Source of the DNA: Prosopocoilus inquinatus
Lineage: Eukaryota > Arthropoda > Insecta > Coleoptera > Lucanidae
DNA length: 64,000 nt
Assembly: GCA_036172665.1 (NCBI GenBank)
Contig: CM069870.1
Coordinates: forward strand, 70,432,212 to 70,496,211
Reading direction: 5' to 3'
Below the pieces are notes generated by a model. That model was given only the letters and a program-made list of their open reading frames with translations, searched no databases and was not told the origin of the DNA. The number at the start of each line of letters is the position of its first letter. Positions within the stretch are counted from its first letter, which is position 1. Shown here one piece after another: positions 48,060 to 58,261 of the stretch. A program made the translations under genes and the position numbers.

Positions 48060-49440
48060 TATCTGAGATCGGGCGAATTGATAAAACAAATACAAAATGT
48101 GAATAGAAAAAAGAAAAAAAAAAAACAAAAAAGAAATGTTTCTAAATAAAATGAAAAAAGGAACACGGAAAATTCTTTGCGCGAGCGACAAAAACAAATT
48201 TCAGAAACAAAAGGCGATCAAGAAAATCAATCGAATATAAAAAATCGAAGACACAATTGGAAGTACCTAGAGAAGGATTCTCTTTCGAAAATTTGAAGAG
48301 AAAAGAAAGCAACGACAAAATTTAGAAGCAAAAGCGATCACTTAAACTTGAAACAACAAAAGGTCAATCAACACAAAGGAAAAAAAAACCTAACCCTCAA
48401 AGAGACAAAAGCAAATTGAAACAAAATTTTAAAAATAAAATAAAATAGCAAAACAAAAGACGATCGAACGATCTTGCTAAGAAATTAAGAAAAAAAAATT
48501 AATTGTTCTTTGCGCAAGCAACAAACAAAGAATGAATAAATTTCAGAAACAAAAGACGATATAAATTGTTCTTTGCGCAAGCAACAAACAAAAAAAGAAT
48601 AAATTTCAGAAACAAAAGACGATCGCTTTAATTAAAAAAAAGTAATCCCAAACCCAATCGTATTAAAAATCGAAAACAAAAACGAAAGTATCTTAGGCGG
48701 GATTCTCTTCGAAAATTTCGAAAAAAATAACAAAAAATTCAGAAACAGAACACGATCGATAATTTAAACCAAAAGGTTACTTAAAATTTAAAAAAATACA
48801 TCCCCGATTTGGATTAAAAAAAGGGAAACAGAGAACTAAATTGGAGAGAGTAACTAAACGAAAATCCAGCAAAAAAGAAATAAAAAACGATCGAACGATA
48901 CTGTTAATGGAAAAGAAAAAAAATATATAAAATAAAATACAGAAACAAAACCCGATCGCTTCAATTTAAACCAAAAAATTACTTAAAATTAAACCAACCC
49001 CGAAAAAAGAAACAAAAGTTGTTAAAAGAAATTTAAAAAAAAAATAATAAAATTCAGAAACAAAACGGGATCGTTTAGATTTAAAACAAAAGATTACTTA
49101 AAATAACAAGAAACTAACCTCGATTTGGATAAAAAAAAGGAAAACTGAGAACAAAATAGGAAAAAGTAACTAAACGTAAATTAAGCAAAGAAGAAATAAA
49201 AAAACGATCGCGGTATACTTTTAAAGGAAACGGAAAAAAAATAAAATACAGAAACAAAACGCGATCGCTTCAATTTAAATCAAAAAATTTCTTAAAATTA
49301 AAAAAAAAATCATCCCCGATTTGGATAAAAAAGACAAACTGAGAACAAAACAGGAGAAAGTAACTAAACGTAAACAAACAAAAATTAAACAAAAGATGCT
49401 CGAATGATATTATTAAAGAAAGGTATGAAACAAATAAAAA
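48060..49440. repeat. A-rich array with CAAAA(C/G)(G/C)CGATCGCTTCAATTT units
   Basis: AGAAACAAAACGCGATCGCT followed by TTAAACCAAAAAATTACTTAAAATT recurs near 48605, 48745, 48950, 49062 and 49255. It alternates with CCCCGATTTGGATAAAAAA and GAGAACAAAATAGGA.AAAGTAACTAAACG blocks. Spacings alternate short and long, so the true repeat is probably about 300 bp. Complementary to the T-rich sequence at 41641-42800. Confidence 0.7.
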
Positions 49441-50780
49441 CACTTTGGAAAACGAGCCAAAAATGTAATTTATTACCTTACTTGACGTTTTGCAAATATT
49501 ATTTCTTGCTTTATCAAAAGTGAATAACGGAACGGTTTTAAAACGCAAGAAAGTAAAACTTAAAACTTAAAAAAAACGTGCATAAAAAGACTGCGTCGGG
49601 GTTTAAGTTCAACCCCTAACTCAAGCTAGCAGTAGAAAACTTAAAACTTAAAAAAATAAAACTCAAACTACAAAACTGAATTTAATAAAATACTTCTCAC
49701 CCAATTGAACTCAAGCAAATAAAACTTAAAAATTAAAAAAATCAAAAGTCAAACTTTAAAACTTACAAAGTTGAAAATTACAAAAGAAATCTGAGTATGA
49801 ATTAAGTCCAGCCCAACTCAATTCGAGAACTTGAAACTCAAGATAAATTAGACTCAAAGTAAAATTTCAAGACTTATAAAATTGAAAAATTAAACAAAAA
49901 ATTGAATGGGACTCAAGTCCAAGCCAAATTAAGTTAATCAACAAAACTCAATTTCCAAAACTTAATAAAAACGAAAACTGAACTGGATAAATTAATTACT
50001 GCAATCCATCTGAACTCAAAAAGAAAACTTAAAAAATTTAAAAAAATCAAGACCAGTTTCAAAATTGAAAGAGGAAACCGACCTGGAATTTAACTAACTC
50101 AGTCCAAAGAAAATTGAAACTCAAGCAACATTTAAAAACTTCAAGGCCAAAAAGCACTCAATTGTAATTAAGTGAGTCCTGGGTAAGACCAACCTAAGTC
50201 AACTCAACTCAACTCTGCTCAAATCAAGCAAAAAAGCGTTATTTTTTTTAAATTGAAGAAAAGTTAATAAAAATTAAGTCGAAATCATTCGAAATAAACT
50301 CAAGCAAAGCAAACTTGAAAATTAAAAAAAAAATCAAACTTCAAAACTTGTGTAAAATCCAATCCAACTCGTAAGCCAAGAAAACTGAAAATACAAAGAA
50401 AAATTAAAACTCAAACTCAAATTTCAAGTCTTGAAAAATTAAAAAATTAAAAAGGAACACTCAATTGTAATGAAGTATGTATAACACCCCCTCCCCCAAG
50501 CAAGGCCAACCAAGTCAACTCAAATCTGTCTAATTCAAGCAAGGAATTAAAAAAAAAATTAAAAGAAGTTAAGAAAATTAAGCCGAACTCATTTCAAAGT
50601 CAACTCAACTGAACTCTATTCACTCCAACTCTGTCCGATCAAAGCAAAAATTTTAAATAAAATAATAAGAAATTAATTTGACTTCAAATTAAGTGCAACC
50701 CGCCTCAAGGGGCAACCAAAAAAAAAAAATAATTAAACATTTTTAAACTAAAAAAAAATTAAAATTTTGTTTTATTTCTT
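49441..50780. other. A-rich spacer, intron or upstream DNA of the GNAT gene
   Basis: Degenerate runs of AAACTTAAAACTTAAAAA and CAACTCAACTC words, related in composition to the spacer families at 12545 and 55440. Immediately upstream of a splice acceptor, so this is intron of the GNAT gene on the plus strand. No further exon could be recognised in it. Confidence 0.5.
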
Positions 50781-50789
50781 GTTTTCCAG

Positions 50790-51222
50790 TTGAAAACCCA
50801 ACTGGCCAGGAAACTCTACGGCACCTGCGATTACATGAGCAAAAAGGTGGACCCCTTCGAAAAATTCGGCTTAACCGCGTACCTCTCCGCGATGGGACTC
50901 GTCGTACCCCCGGAATTTAGGGGCGAGGGGATCGGATTGGAACTCCTGAAGGCTCGGTGCGACCTCCGTCGATGACCGCACGCAAGAGAAAACTAATTTA
51001 CGTTTGGGTTTCAGTGAGGCCCTGTGTAGGGCTTTGGGTTTGAAGGCCACCTTGACGGTGTTCACGTCTTACATTTCGCAGGGGTTGGCGGCGAAGGCGG
51101 GGTTTAAGGATCTGTACAGCGTCTCATACGCCGATTTGGCGAAGAATACGGGGAAGTTCATCTACCCCGGCATCGAGAAGCACACCAAAGACATCAAGTT
51201 CATGTATTTATTATATGAATGA
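50790..51222 (+). CDS. C-terminal two exons of an aaNAT-like GNAT acetyltransferase
   Basis: Acetyl-CoA-dependent N-acetyltransferase, probably of the insect arylalkylamine (dopamine) type that acetylates amines in the cytosol; the substrate is inferred only from similarity. Exon A, 50790-50956, follows a strong acceptor (TTCTTGTTTTCCAG, ending 50789). Exon B, 51015-51222, follows TTTGGGTTTCAG and ends in TGA at 51220-51222. The intron is 58 bp (GTGCGA...CAG) and splits an arginine codon (CG/T); joining restores LLKAR-EALCRALGL without a gap. The 124 visible residues contain GLVVPPEFRGEGIG, the motif A acetyl-CoA loop (R-x-x-G-x-G at about residues 44-49), and AAKAGFKDLY, the motif B region. 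The N-terminal half, roughly 90-110 residues in this family, lies in exons further upstream that I could not find. Codons are GC-richer than the flanks. No close AATAAA follows the stop. Confidence 0.88.
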
Positions 51223-51332
51223 ATTTAAAAAAAATACTTTGTTTAATTTTTTTTAAAGAAATTATTTCAGTTTTTAAAAAACTCAACTCAGACCAGCTGA
51301 AATGTGACGATAGTTTGACTTTTATGCAGCTA

Positions 51333-51740
51333 GGTTATATCGTGACAGGTGATTTTAAAAGCACGCGCTTTTTTTATTATATCAGAACAGTCGATGTAGT
51401 CGATATTTTGACTTTTACTTCAGGTACCGATACTTACGTATGATCGAAATCGATCATCGAAAATTGTCGAAGATAGACCCGCGTTGTCGCATATCAAATG
51501 AAAGGTCTCGTCGCGCAGCGGTCGAAAATCGAGTCGGTTCGGTTTTTCGATCATACATGGCGGCGCAACGATCGAAATCGACGGTTGTTTATATCGTGAC
51601 AGGCGATTTTAAATGCACGCGCTTTTTTATTATATCAGAACAGTTGATGTAGTCGATATTTTGACTTTTACTTCAGGTACCGATACCTACGTATGATCGA
51701 AATCGATCATCGAAAATTGTCGAAGATAGACCCGCGTTAC
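51333..51740. repeat. Direct repeat, about 150 bp, 255 bp apart
   Basis: TTATATCGTGACAGG(T/C)GATTTTAAA, GCACGCGCTTTTTT, ATTATATCAGAACAGT and CGAAAATTGTCGAAGATAGA occur from 51333 and again from about 51587. The intervening part has GATCGAAATCGA words and CATACATGGCGGCGCAACG. It starts about 110 bp after the GNAT stop codon, so it may lie in or just past the 3' UTR. Confidence 0.8.
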
Positions 51741-51957
51741 TCGCTTTGTAAAGTGTTTTCATTTGTTTCACATTTTTCTGCAATTTTCACGAGCAAGAAC
51801 CATACGAAAATTAACTATGGAAAATATTATTAAAGGAAATGAAAAATGAATGAATAAATAAATAAAAAATTTTAAAAACTAAAAATATAGATTTATGGCA
51901 ACCAAAAAGCAAAATTTAAACTCAAAAAAAAAACAATCAAAATAAAAAGAAAGCCTA
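51741..51957. other. A-rich spacer
   Basis: No recognised content apart from AATAAATAAATAAA near 51853, the first good polyadenylation-like cluster downstream of the GNAT gene, about 630 bp from its stop codon. Confidence 0.35.
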
Positions 51958-52110
51958 AAAGACCGTACACACTTGTAATTGAAGAAAGTGACGAACTGCG
52001 CAACGAACCGAGCAGCGAACCGCGCCGCGAACATCTTTAAGACTTCTTTTCGCGGCGCGGTTCCCTGCTCGGTTCGTCATTTTGCTCAGTTACAAGAGTG
52101 TACGGTCTTT
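51958..52110. mobile_element. Palindromic MITE with GC-rich arms
   Basis: AAAGACCGTACACACTTGTAA on the left pairs with TTACAAGAGTGTACGGTCTTT on the right. Inside, GAACCG(A/C)GCAGCGAACCGCGCCGCGAA pairs with TTCGCGGCGCGGTTCCCTGCTCGGTTC around CATCTTTAAGACTTC. Hairpin-forming over nearly its whole length, about 153 bp, non-coding; a target duplication is not distinguishable from the A/T ends. Confidence 0.8.
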
Positions 52111-52835
52111 AAAAAAAAAATAGGAAAAAGGAAAGCAACATATTCTTTGGCCACGCAACAAACAAAGACAAAAACAAATCTCACAAAAAAGACAGTCGCT
52201 CTGACTCACATCAATGATACAATAAATTTAAAAAGACAAAAATGAACGTATAATGTAAAAAAAGTAAAAATAATTAAATTGTATTAAAATATGTAGATGA
52301 ATAACAAAATAAACAGTTTAAAAAACAAATGATTCATTCATTTGCTTTTTAAGGAGGAGGTGAAATTTGGTATATTTCCATAATTTCATTTTATTTTTGG
52401 AAAATTTTCTTCTAAATTCAAAAGGAACACCACTTTGCCTATCCGTATTTTATTTCTTCTTTCCGCCACCTTGAAGACTTTCAAGGTCATACTTGGCTCA
52501 AATTCATTTCGTACAAAGCAGACCTGAATTGCAAAATATGAAACCTGAATTCAAAATTTTTTTGTCCATTATACGTACGGCGAACTGAATCCGGAGACAC
52601 CCTGTATAAGGGGATGAGAACAAAAATCTTCTCCCATTAATTCTTAAGTAGACATCTGTTATACAATAACTGAAGTTGAAACGCTCAAGAAATGAAAAAA
52701 ATAAAATAAAATAAGTGAGACCTTCGACAGTTTCGCGAGTGTGTGGGCCTCTTAATATTGTCACGTTGCTTCATTTTTTTTTTCTTTTTTTAATTTTAAT
52801 GCATCAGAAAAGCTGATATTTTTATAAACGTAACA
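52111..52835. other. Spacer including the second copy of the 47440 segment
   Basis: 52655-52835 duplicates 47440-47640 (see there). Before it, near 52590, ACACCCTGTATAAGGGGATGAG resembles a transposon end and also recurs, changed, near 53347 (ACACCCTGTAGGTAACTAGGGGATGA). No gene seen. Confidence 0.55.
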
Positions 52836-53355
52836 TACAGGGTATCGCACTTAAGGCGGAATCTTTCATACCTCTCTAGTTATTAATTTTACGGCAAAAT
52901 GTTTCAAATGAAAGTTTCACAGGATCACGTGGAGCATATCTTAAAATTAGTTGGACGTGTACAGAGTGTTCCGTTTAGCCGGGACGTTGGGTCACTTCGT
53001 TATTTTAAATGGAACACCCCATATATTTCTACATTTTCGGGTTCTGGATTGAATTTTAACGTGACCTTATGTACCATACATAAGGTCTAATCTAAACCGT
53101 TTTCGCGTTAAAAATTAATTAAAATTAAAATTCAATCCAAAACCGGAAAATGTAAAAATATATAGGGTGCTCCATTTAAAATAACGAAGTGACCTGTACT
53201 CGTCAAACAACGTCAAAACAAACGTCAAACAACACGTCAAACAACACGTCAAACTAATTTTAAAATATGCTCCAAATGATCCTGTGAAACTTTCATTTGA
53301 AAAATTAATAACTAGAGAGGTATGAAAGAATCCGCCTTAAGTGGGACACCCTGTA
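52836..53355. mobile_element. Foldback element, 520 bp, nested inverted repeats
   Basis: Outer ends TACAGGGTATCGCACTTAAG and CTTAAGTGGGACACCCTGTA are inverted. Pairing continues through GGCGGA(A)TCTTTCATACCTC, AACTAGAGAGGTATGAAAGA, GAAAGTTTCACAGGATCA and ATATTTTAAAATTAGTTTGACG. Further in, a second pair, GTCACTTCGTTATTTTAAATGGA.CACCC against GGGTGCTCCATTTAAAATAACGAAG, leads to TTCGGGTTCTGGATTGAATTTTAA and its complement around 53080. The right arm also has CGTCAAACAACA three times. Non-coding; a foldback or deleted TIR transposon. Confidence 0.85.
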
Positions 53356-54015
53356 GGTAACTAGGGGATGAAAAAAAAATCTTCTTCCATTAATTCCCTT
53401 CCACCACTTCACTTTAACCCCCCCCCCCCTCTCCCCTCCACACACTCACACACACACAAAATTCATTATTAATTAATAGCGTGTAAAGTAATTAATCACG
53501 AAGGTTAAAGTGCTGAAGTCGACGTAAATCGAATTCACAACTAACTCAATTACATACGGGGGGGGAAGGAACAAGGTTTTCGGAAAGGAGTTTGCGAAAT
53601 TTCCTCCACGGTTGTTGTTGTTGTTGTAGTAATATGCATGCATGTAGTTGAGCGGCGCTCGTTTATGCATAAATAAAGCGAGCCTAATCGCCGGCGTTAG
53701 TTAGTGCTAATCGCGTTTGCTGCGCGAAATAATTGCCTAATTAATAAACATTTCCTGGTGTCGGGCTTGTTACAGGACGATCAAACGGTCCTCCTCCTCC
53801 TCCTCCTCCTCCTCCTCCTCCTCCTCCTCCTCCTCCTCCTCGTCCTCGTCCTCGTCCTCGAAAGCGGCGGCGACGACGTCCTCGTTAGTAATTTCATAAA
53901 CTCGCCGCCTCCTGAGGCAATCTGCAATCTGGAACGGACCACGTATTTAAATCCGACGACCAACGCGACAAGCTCCCTTTTATTTTATTTTTTAATCGTT
54001 GGTACCACTGGACTT
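53356..54015. other. Unique GC-mixed block with microsatellite
   Basis: 53395-53460 has C-runs and CA repeats. 53590-53760 is non-repeated with ATGCATGCATG, TTTATGCATAAATAAAG and TAATTAATAA words, homeodomain- and POU-like, suggestive of regulatory DNA. A TCC/CTC microsatellite (about 53791-53850) follows and creates a poly-leucine frame that is not a gene. Confidence 0.5.
53791..53850. repeat. (CTC)n/(GTC)n microsatellite
   Basis: About 17 CTC triplets then several GTCCTC pairs. Pure trinucleotide array, probably polymorphic. Confidence 0.95.
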
Positions 54016-54017
54016 AG

Positions 54018-54166
54018 GGCCGACTTCATAATCGAACTAAAGCAGACTTTAAATATAAAAGTCACAGTCATATGTATAAATAACTACGTTTTCACATCCT
54101 CTTGGACATAAGACTGTGACTTTTATTTTTAATTTAAAGTCCTCTTTTAGGTCGATTACGAAATCG
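54018..54166. mobile_element. Palindromic MITE of the GGGCCGA family
   Basis: Left GGGCCGACTTCATAATCGAAC and right GTCGATTACGAAATCG are inverted relatives. Inner GACTTTAAATATAAAAGTCACAG pairs with CTGTGACTTTTATTTTTAATTTAAAGTC. Same family as 15697-15821 and the partial copy near 11455. Right end lacks the final GCCC. Non-coding. Confidence 0.75.
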
Positions 54167-54199
54167 AAAAAGAAACCAGAATTTGAAGTGATCCCAAAA

Positions 54200-55340
54200 A
54201 CGAATGGTGTATGCCTCGTTCGTAACAATATTAAAGGTAATTAATTAATTCATTAATTAATCACTAGTTTGTCAGTTGTCAAAGAGGTCGGATGTGCAAA
54301 GCGAAAGCTTGAAATGTGTAAGGGGAAGTTGACAAAGAAAAAAAAAATAATTTCGTCGTAACAATATTTAAGAAGATGATGGCCATACGCTTACGAAATT
54401 GTCAACTTACAAGTTGGCTGCTTCTGAAGGTCAAGTACGACAAGGCACAGAAGACAATTAAAAAAAAAACAGACAGCCAAAAAAAAGTGAGAATTAAAAT
54501 GATAAAAACCTTACTCGCGTGACAATATTAAAGGTAAGCAAACATACACGCAAAGAATTGTCGTCAGTTGTCGAGAAGTCTGGATACTTCGATGGAAATG
54601 GCATGATGAAATCTACCAGAAGATGAAATCAATGAAGTTGATGAAGAAACCTCACTTCCAACGATCGTTGTGGTATTAAAGCCGACCCTGGCGCTCACAC
54701 ATCAGAAAATTTTAACGTTTCGTTAAAAACTACTTCAAATACGAAAGAAAACACACGGAAAATTTAAAAACCTTCCGACGTTAGCCGAGTCTGAGTAAAG
54801 CACATTTTTTTCCGCGTGACAATATTAAAGGTGGCCATACACGTTCGGAATTGTCGGTCGTCGACAAGCTCAGTTACTTCAAAAAAAAAAAAAAGAGAGA
54901 GAGAGAGACTGGGCGTGAAATGTAAAAGGTGGCGAAAAAAATCAGGGATTTTATCTCAAGTTTAAAATATAATTAACTGAGTAGCTTACCATGCATCGTA
55001 AAAATATTAAAGGGGGACACAAACGTACGGAATTGTCAAAAAATGTTCAAATATGTCTGTGAATAGGATGCGAGAATTTCCCAAAAAAGCGATCAAATTG
55101 ATAGGAAGAAAAAAAAACAAATACTTCTTCATCGTGACAATATTAAAGATGGCCATACACACACGTAATTGCCAATTGTCAGAATGTATGGACGCATGAA
55201 ATGTTTGAAAACAAGGGAAAGGGGAAGAAACTTTCCAAAAACAAGTGATCAAACTGATGGGCAGAAAAATAAAACAAACGCACTTCTTCATCGTGACAAT
55301 ATTAAAGACGGCCATACACACACGGATTTATTTATTATGG
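54200..55340. repeat. Array of about 130-300 bp units headed by GTGACAATATTAAAG
   Basis: Heads (C)GT(G/A)ACAATATTAAAG(A/G)(T/G)GGCCATACAC lie near 54223, 54357, 54518, 54820, 54996, 55133 and 55295, followed by an ACG(G/T)AATTG(T/C)C core and a CAGTTGTC or CAATTGTCAG word. The last two units are about 160 bp apart and nearly identical. The same heads recur at 62770, 63048 and 63218 and once near 39038. No coding content. Confidence 0.8.
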
Positions 55341-56262
55341 GAATGTATTGACGTATGAAACGCGCAAAGACAGTGGATAGAGGAAGTGGAAATGATAAAC
55401 AAAGAATTAAAAATATGACGAAACAAGCAAGTCACAAAAAAGAGCTTCAAGGTCAACCCGATCCAACTGAAGTCAACCCAACTCTATTTAACCTGGGCAG
55501 ATCTTTTTTTTTTAAGCAGCAAAAGCCTAAAAATTAACAAAAATAAAAGTAAACAAACAATAAAACCCAAAGAAAATGTAAGGTCAACTCGACTGAATTC
55601 AACCTAATTCTACTCAGTATAGGCAAAAAATTAAATTAAAAAAAAGCAGCAGAAGACTAGAAATACAAAAAATAAAATACCAAGGAAAATTTCAAATTTC
55701 AAGCTTAATCCGAATGAATTCAACCTAATTCTATTCTAGGCGAGAAAATAAAAGTTAAAAAAAAACACTAAACACAAAGTTTCAAAATATATTTCAAGGT
55801 CAACCCAACTGAACTCCAACTAATTCTATTCAACCTACGCGAAACTAAGTAATAAAAGTCTAAAAATAAAAAATACTAGTCCAAAATAAATTTCAAGGTC
55901 AACCTAACCTAACTGAACTCAAATTAAAATTATGACGAAATAAGTACTGCACCAAAATAAAGGTCAACCCAACTAAATTCATTTTTCATAGACCGTCTGG
56001 TTTTCTATTCAATCTAGGTAAGAAATTAAAAATTAAAAAATATAGGAAGAACTAAAAATTAAAAAAATATATAGGAAGAACTAAAAATTAAAAAAAAATT
56101 AAATAAAACCAAACAAGCCCCGCACAAATTTCAAGTCCAACCCAACCCAACTAAGCTCGGTTTAATTCCGTTCAACCCAGGCAAAATTAAAATAATAATA
56201 ATAATAAAATAAGACTATCGCAATTTGAGGAGGTAGTATGGAAAAACTGCGCTTTTCTTGCG
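55341..56262. repeat. A-rich spacer of the TCAAGGTCAACCC family
   Basis: TTCAAGGTCAACCC-type words near 55449, 55585, 55797, 55896 and 55970 are separated by AAAATTAAAAAATA runs and by CAACTCTATT or CAACCTAATTCTATT phrases. Degenerate tandem structure of about 100-130 bp. Same family as 12545-14120. No gene seen. Confidence 0.65.
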
Positions 56263-56437
56263 TTTTTGAATTCCCGAGTAAATTCTAGCCTGAATTGATG
56301 GGTCGCACCATGGGTCTATCTTGAATGGTTCTCGAGTTGTACCATCAAAAACAAATGAAAAAACTCGAAAACCGCTCGCGCTAGACCCATGGTGCGACCC
56401 ATCAATTCAGGCTAGAATTTACTCGGGAATTCAAAAA
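56263..56437. repeat. Perfect palindrome, 55 bp arms, 65 bp loop
   Basis: 56263-56317 and 56383-56437 are exact reverse complements, starting TTTTTGAATTCCCGAG and ending CACCATGGGTCT at the loop side. The loop contains CTCGAGTTGTACCATC and CTCGAAAACCGCTCG. Either a foldback element or a local inverted duplication; no target duplication evident. Confidence 0.9.
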
Positions 56438-56442
56438 TGCCG

Positions 56443-56825
56443 TTATATACAGAGATTTCCATTAAACAATAGGTTTAAATGGTTTTTAGTCACCGAAAAA
56501 AATCAAAATCGCTATAACTTCTGACCAAAAGTAAAACGGATCTGTGTTGATAGAATACAGTTCATTTTTTTTTTTTTTTTTTCATAAAATTGCTTCAGCT
56601 TTCATTTGCTGAAGTTGGCAAAGAGGCTAACGAATCACCCTGTATAAAAATGATTTTTTTTTTCAAAGAAAAATTTTTGTTGTCCAAATGAATGTAGAGT
56701 GCATATACGCATGTATTATAATAAGTAACACATTTTTTTTCCAGCTAATTCAAACGAGTAATGTAAGCATTTAATTTTTGAAACACGTCATCGACAGGGA
56801 TATTGTTTAAACGTAGATTTTTTTG
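56443..56825. repeat. Segment duplicated at 58262-58790
   Basis: Shared landmarks, same strand: ATCGC(T/C)(A/G)TAACTTCT, AAACGGA(T/C)CTG(T/C)GTTGA, TTTCATAAAAT, GCTTTCATTTGC(T/C)GAAGTT, TCACCCTGTATAAAAA, TTATAATAA.AAGTAACA and ATTGTTTAAACGTAGATTTTTTT. The second copy carries a MITE (58534-58661) absent here, so this is the empty-site copy. Confidence 0.8.
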
Positions 56826-57221
56826 TTAATTTTCCAGTCAACCCAGGCAAGAAAAAGAAAGAAAAATTAAAAACAAAAGAAATTTCAAGGTTAACTCGAG
56901 CCAATATCGTTTTCTACTCAATATAGGCAAAAAAAAGAAAAATTAAAAAAATTAAAAAATAAGAGAAGGAAAATTATAAAATAAAAAACCTAATAGCAAC
57001 TAAACCCCTAATAAATTTCGAGGTCAATTCAACTCAATTTCAGTCTGTTTCTATTCGACCTGGGCGTAATTAAAAAAAAAATAATAATAATAAAACACTC
57101 AATTCTCAAAATTTGTTACAAATTTACAGCTTGAGATTTGTTTTTTTCTAATTATTTCTGTCGTTAGAGTAAATGGTTTTTGTTATTACAGTAACCCCAT
57201 TTTAAATTGGCATTAAGAAAA
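56826..57221. other. A-rich spacer of the GGTCAAC family
   Basis: TTTCAAGGTTAACTC near 56884 and TCGAGGTCAATTCAAC near 57018 within A-rich runs; nothing coding. Confidence 0.5.
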
Positions 57222-58238
57222 TATACAGGATGGTCCAATAGTTGCGTATTCGGTAGTTACCGCCTATATTAATGCAGATTTTTTAAATCTGCTTGCGCTA
57301 TTACATACCTATGACATAGATGCATGATTTAAAATTAGTTACAATTATATAGAGTGTTGCGTGTGGCTGTGCCAGACCAAAGTTATGTTTCTTTTTTAAT
57401 CACACATACGTATCGTGGTTTATTTCGATTCGCCTTTAAGAGTAGATAAATTTATTATAAGGATATTATGTATCTAAACCTACTAGTTTTTGAGATATTG
57501 ACATTTCAATGTAAAAAAAATGGTATTATTCCGATGTTTATTTTACTCGGTTAGTTTAAATGGAACACCCTATATTTTATGACTGAAGTTAATAGGTCTT
57601 TGTTTAAATTTACAATGATATGGCGTCCAGCATGTGTTACACAACAAGCCTACACACAGTAAGATGTCAAAATCGTAAATCAGCATTTAGAATATTTTGT
57701 CTATAATTTAGTAGATTTTAATTAAAATATCTGTATTGAGAGTGTTTGTACTTTTTAATCTGTTAAGAATTTACATTTGTGTGATCTGTAACATAAAAAA
57801 CCGTATGCATACTTTTATTTAATACCACCCTGGCTCCAAGCTTTCTGGTTTGTCGCAGAGTTGTAATGGTTGGTAATTATGATCATTAACTGTGACTGCG
57901 ACCGACTTACTACATGTTTACCTTCTTTGCCTTACAAACCAGGGAAATGCAGAAACACCAGTTCGAAGCAAATTCAACCGAACAGACCGACAGAAGAAAA
58001 TTCCGTTTTTCACATAGAACATGCTCTGGCAGTGGGGATCGAATCCACTCCTGAAGAGCCCCCCCCCCCCCCCCCCTCTTCCAAGTGTCAGTTCCGTTGC
58101 CTGCGAAACTAATGCTTAACTCTTAAAATTTTAATTTAAATTTTATCGACACTATGATTATTTTAAATAAGACAACACCCAATAACAATTAATATCGGCG
58201 CTATCTACCGAATACGCACTATTGGCCCACCCTGTATA
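57222..58238. mobile_element. TIR element of about 1.0 kb, non-coding
   Basis: Left end TATACAGGATGGTCCAATAG then TTGCGTATTCGGTAG. The right end, inverted, reads TATACAGGGTGGGCCAATAG then TGCGTATTCGGTAG, about 35 bp of near-identity. The interior has other transposon-like words (TTTAAATGGAACACCCTATA near 57553) and a C-run at 58061-58076, but no transposase frame. Probably a non-autonomous Tc1/mariner-like element with nested debris; TA would be part of or next to each end. Confidence 0.75.
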
Positions 58239-58261
58239 ACGTGGCTTTCAGCACACGGTAG

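Noticed and set aside
53704..54111. 135-codon frame with a poly-leucine run
   Set aside because: It is the translation of a CTC/GTC microsatellite and then enters a MITE; no signal peptide logic or splice support.
57870..58112. 80-codon frame with a proline run
   Set aside because: Ends in a C homopolymer and lies wholly inside a non-coding TIR element.
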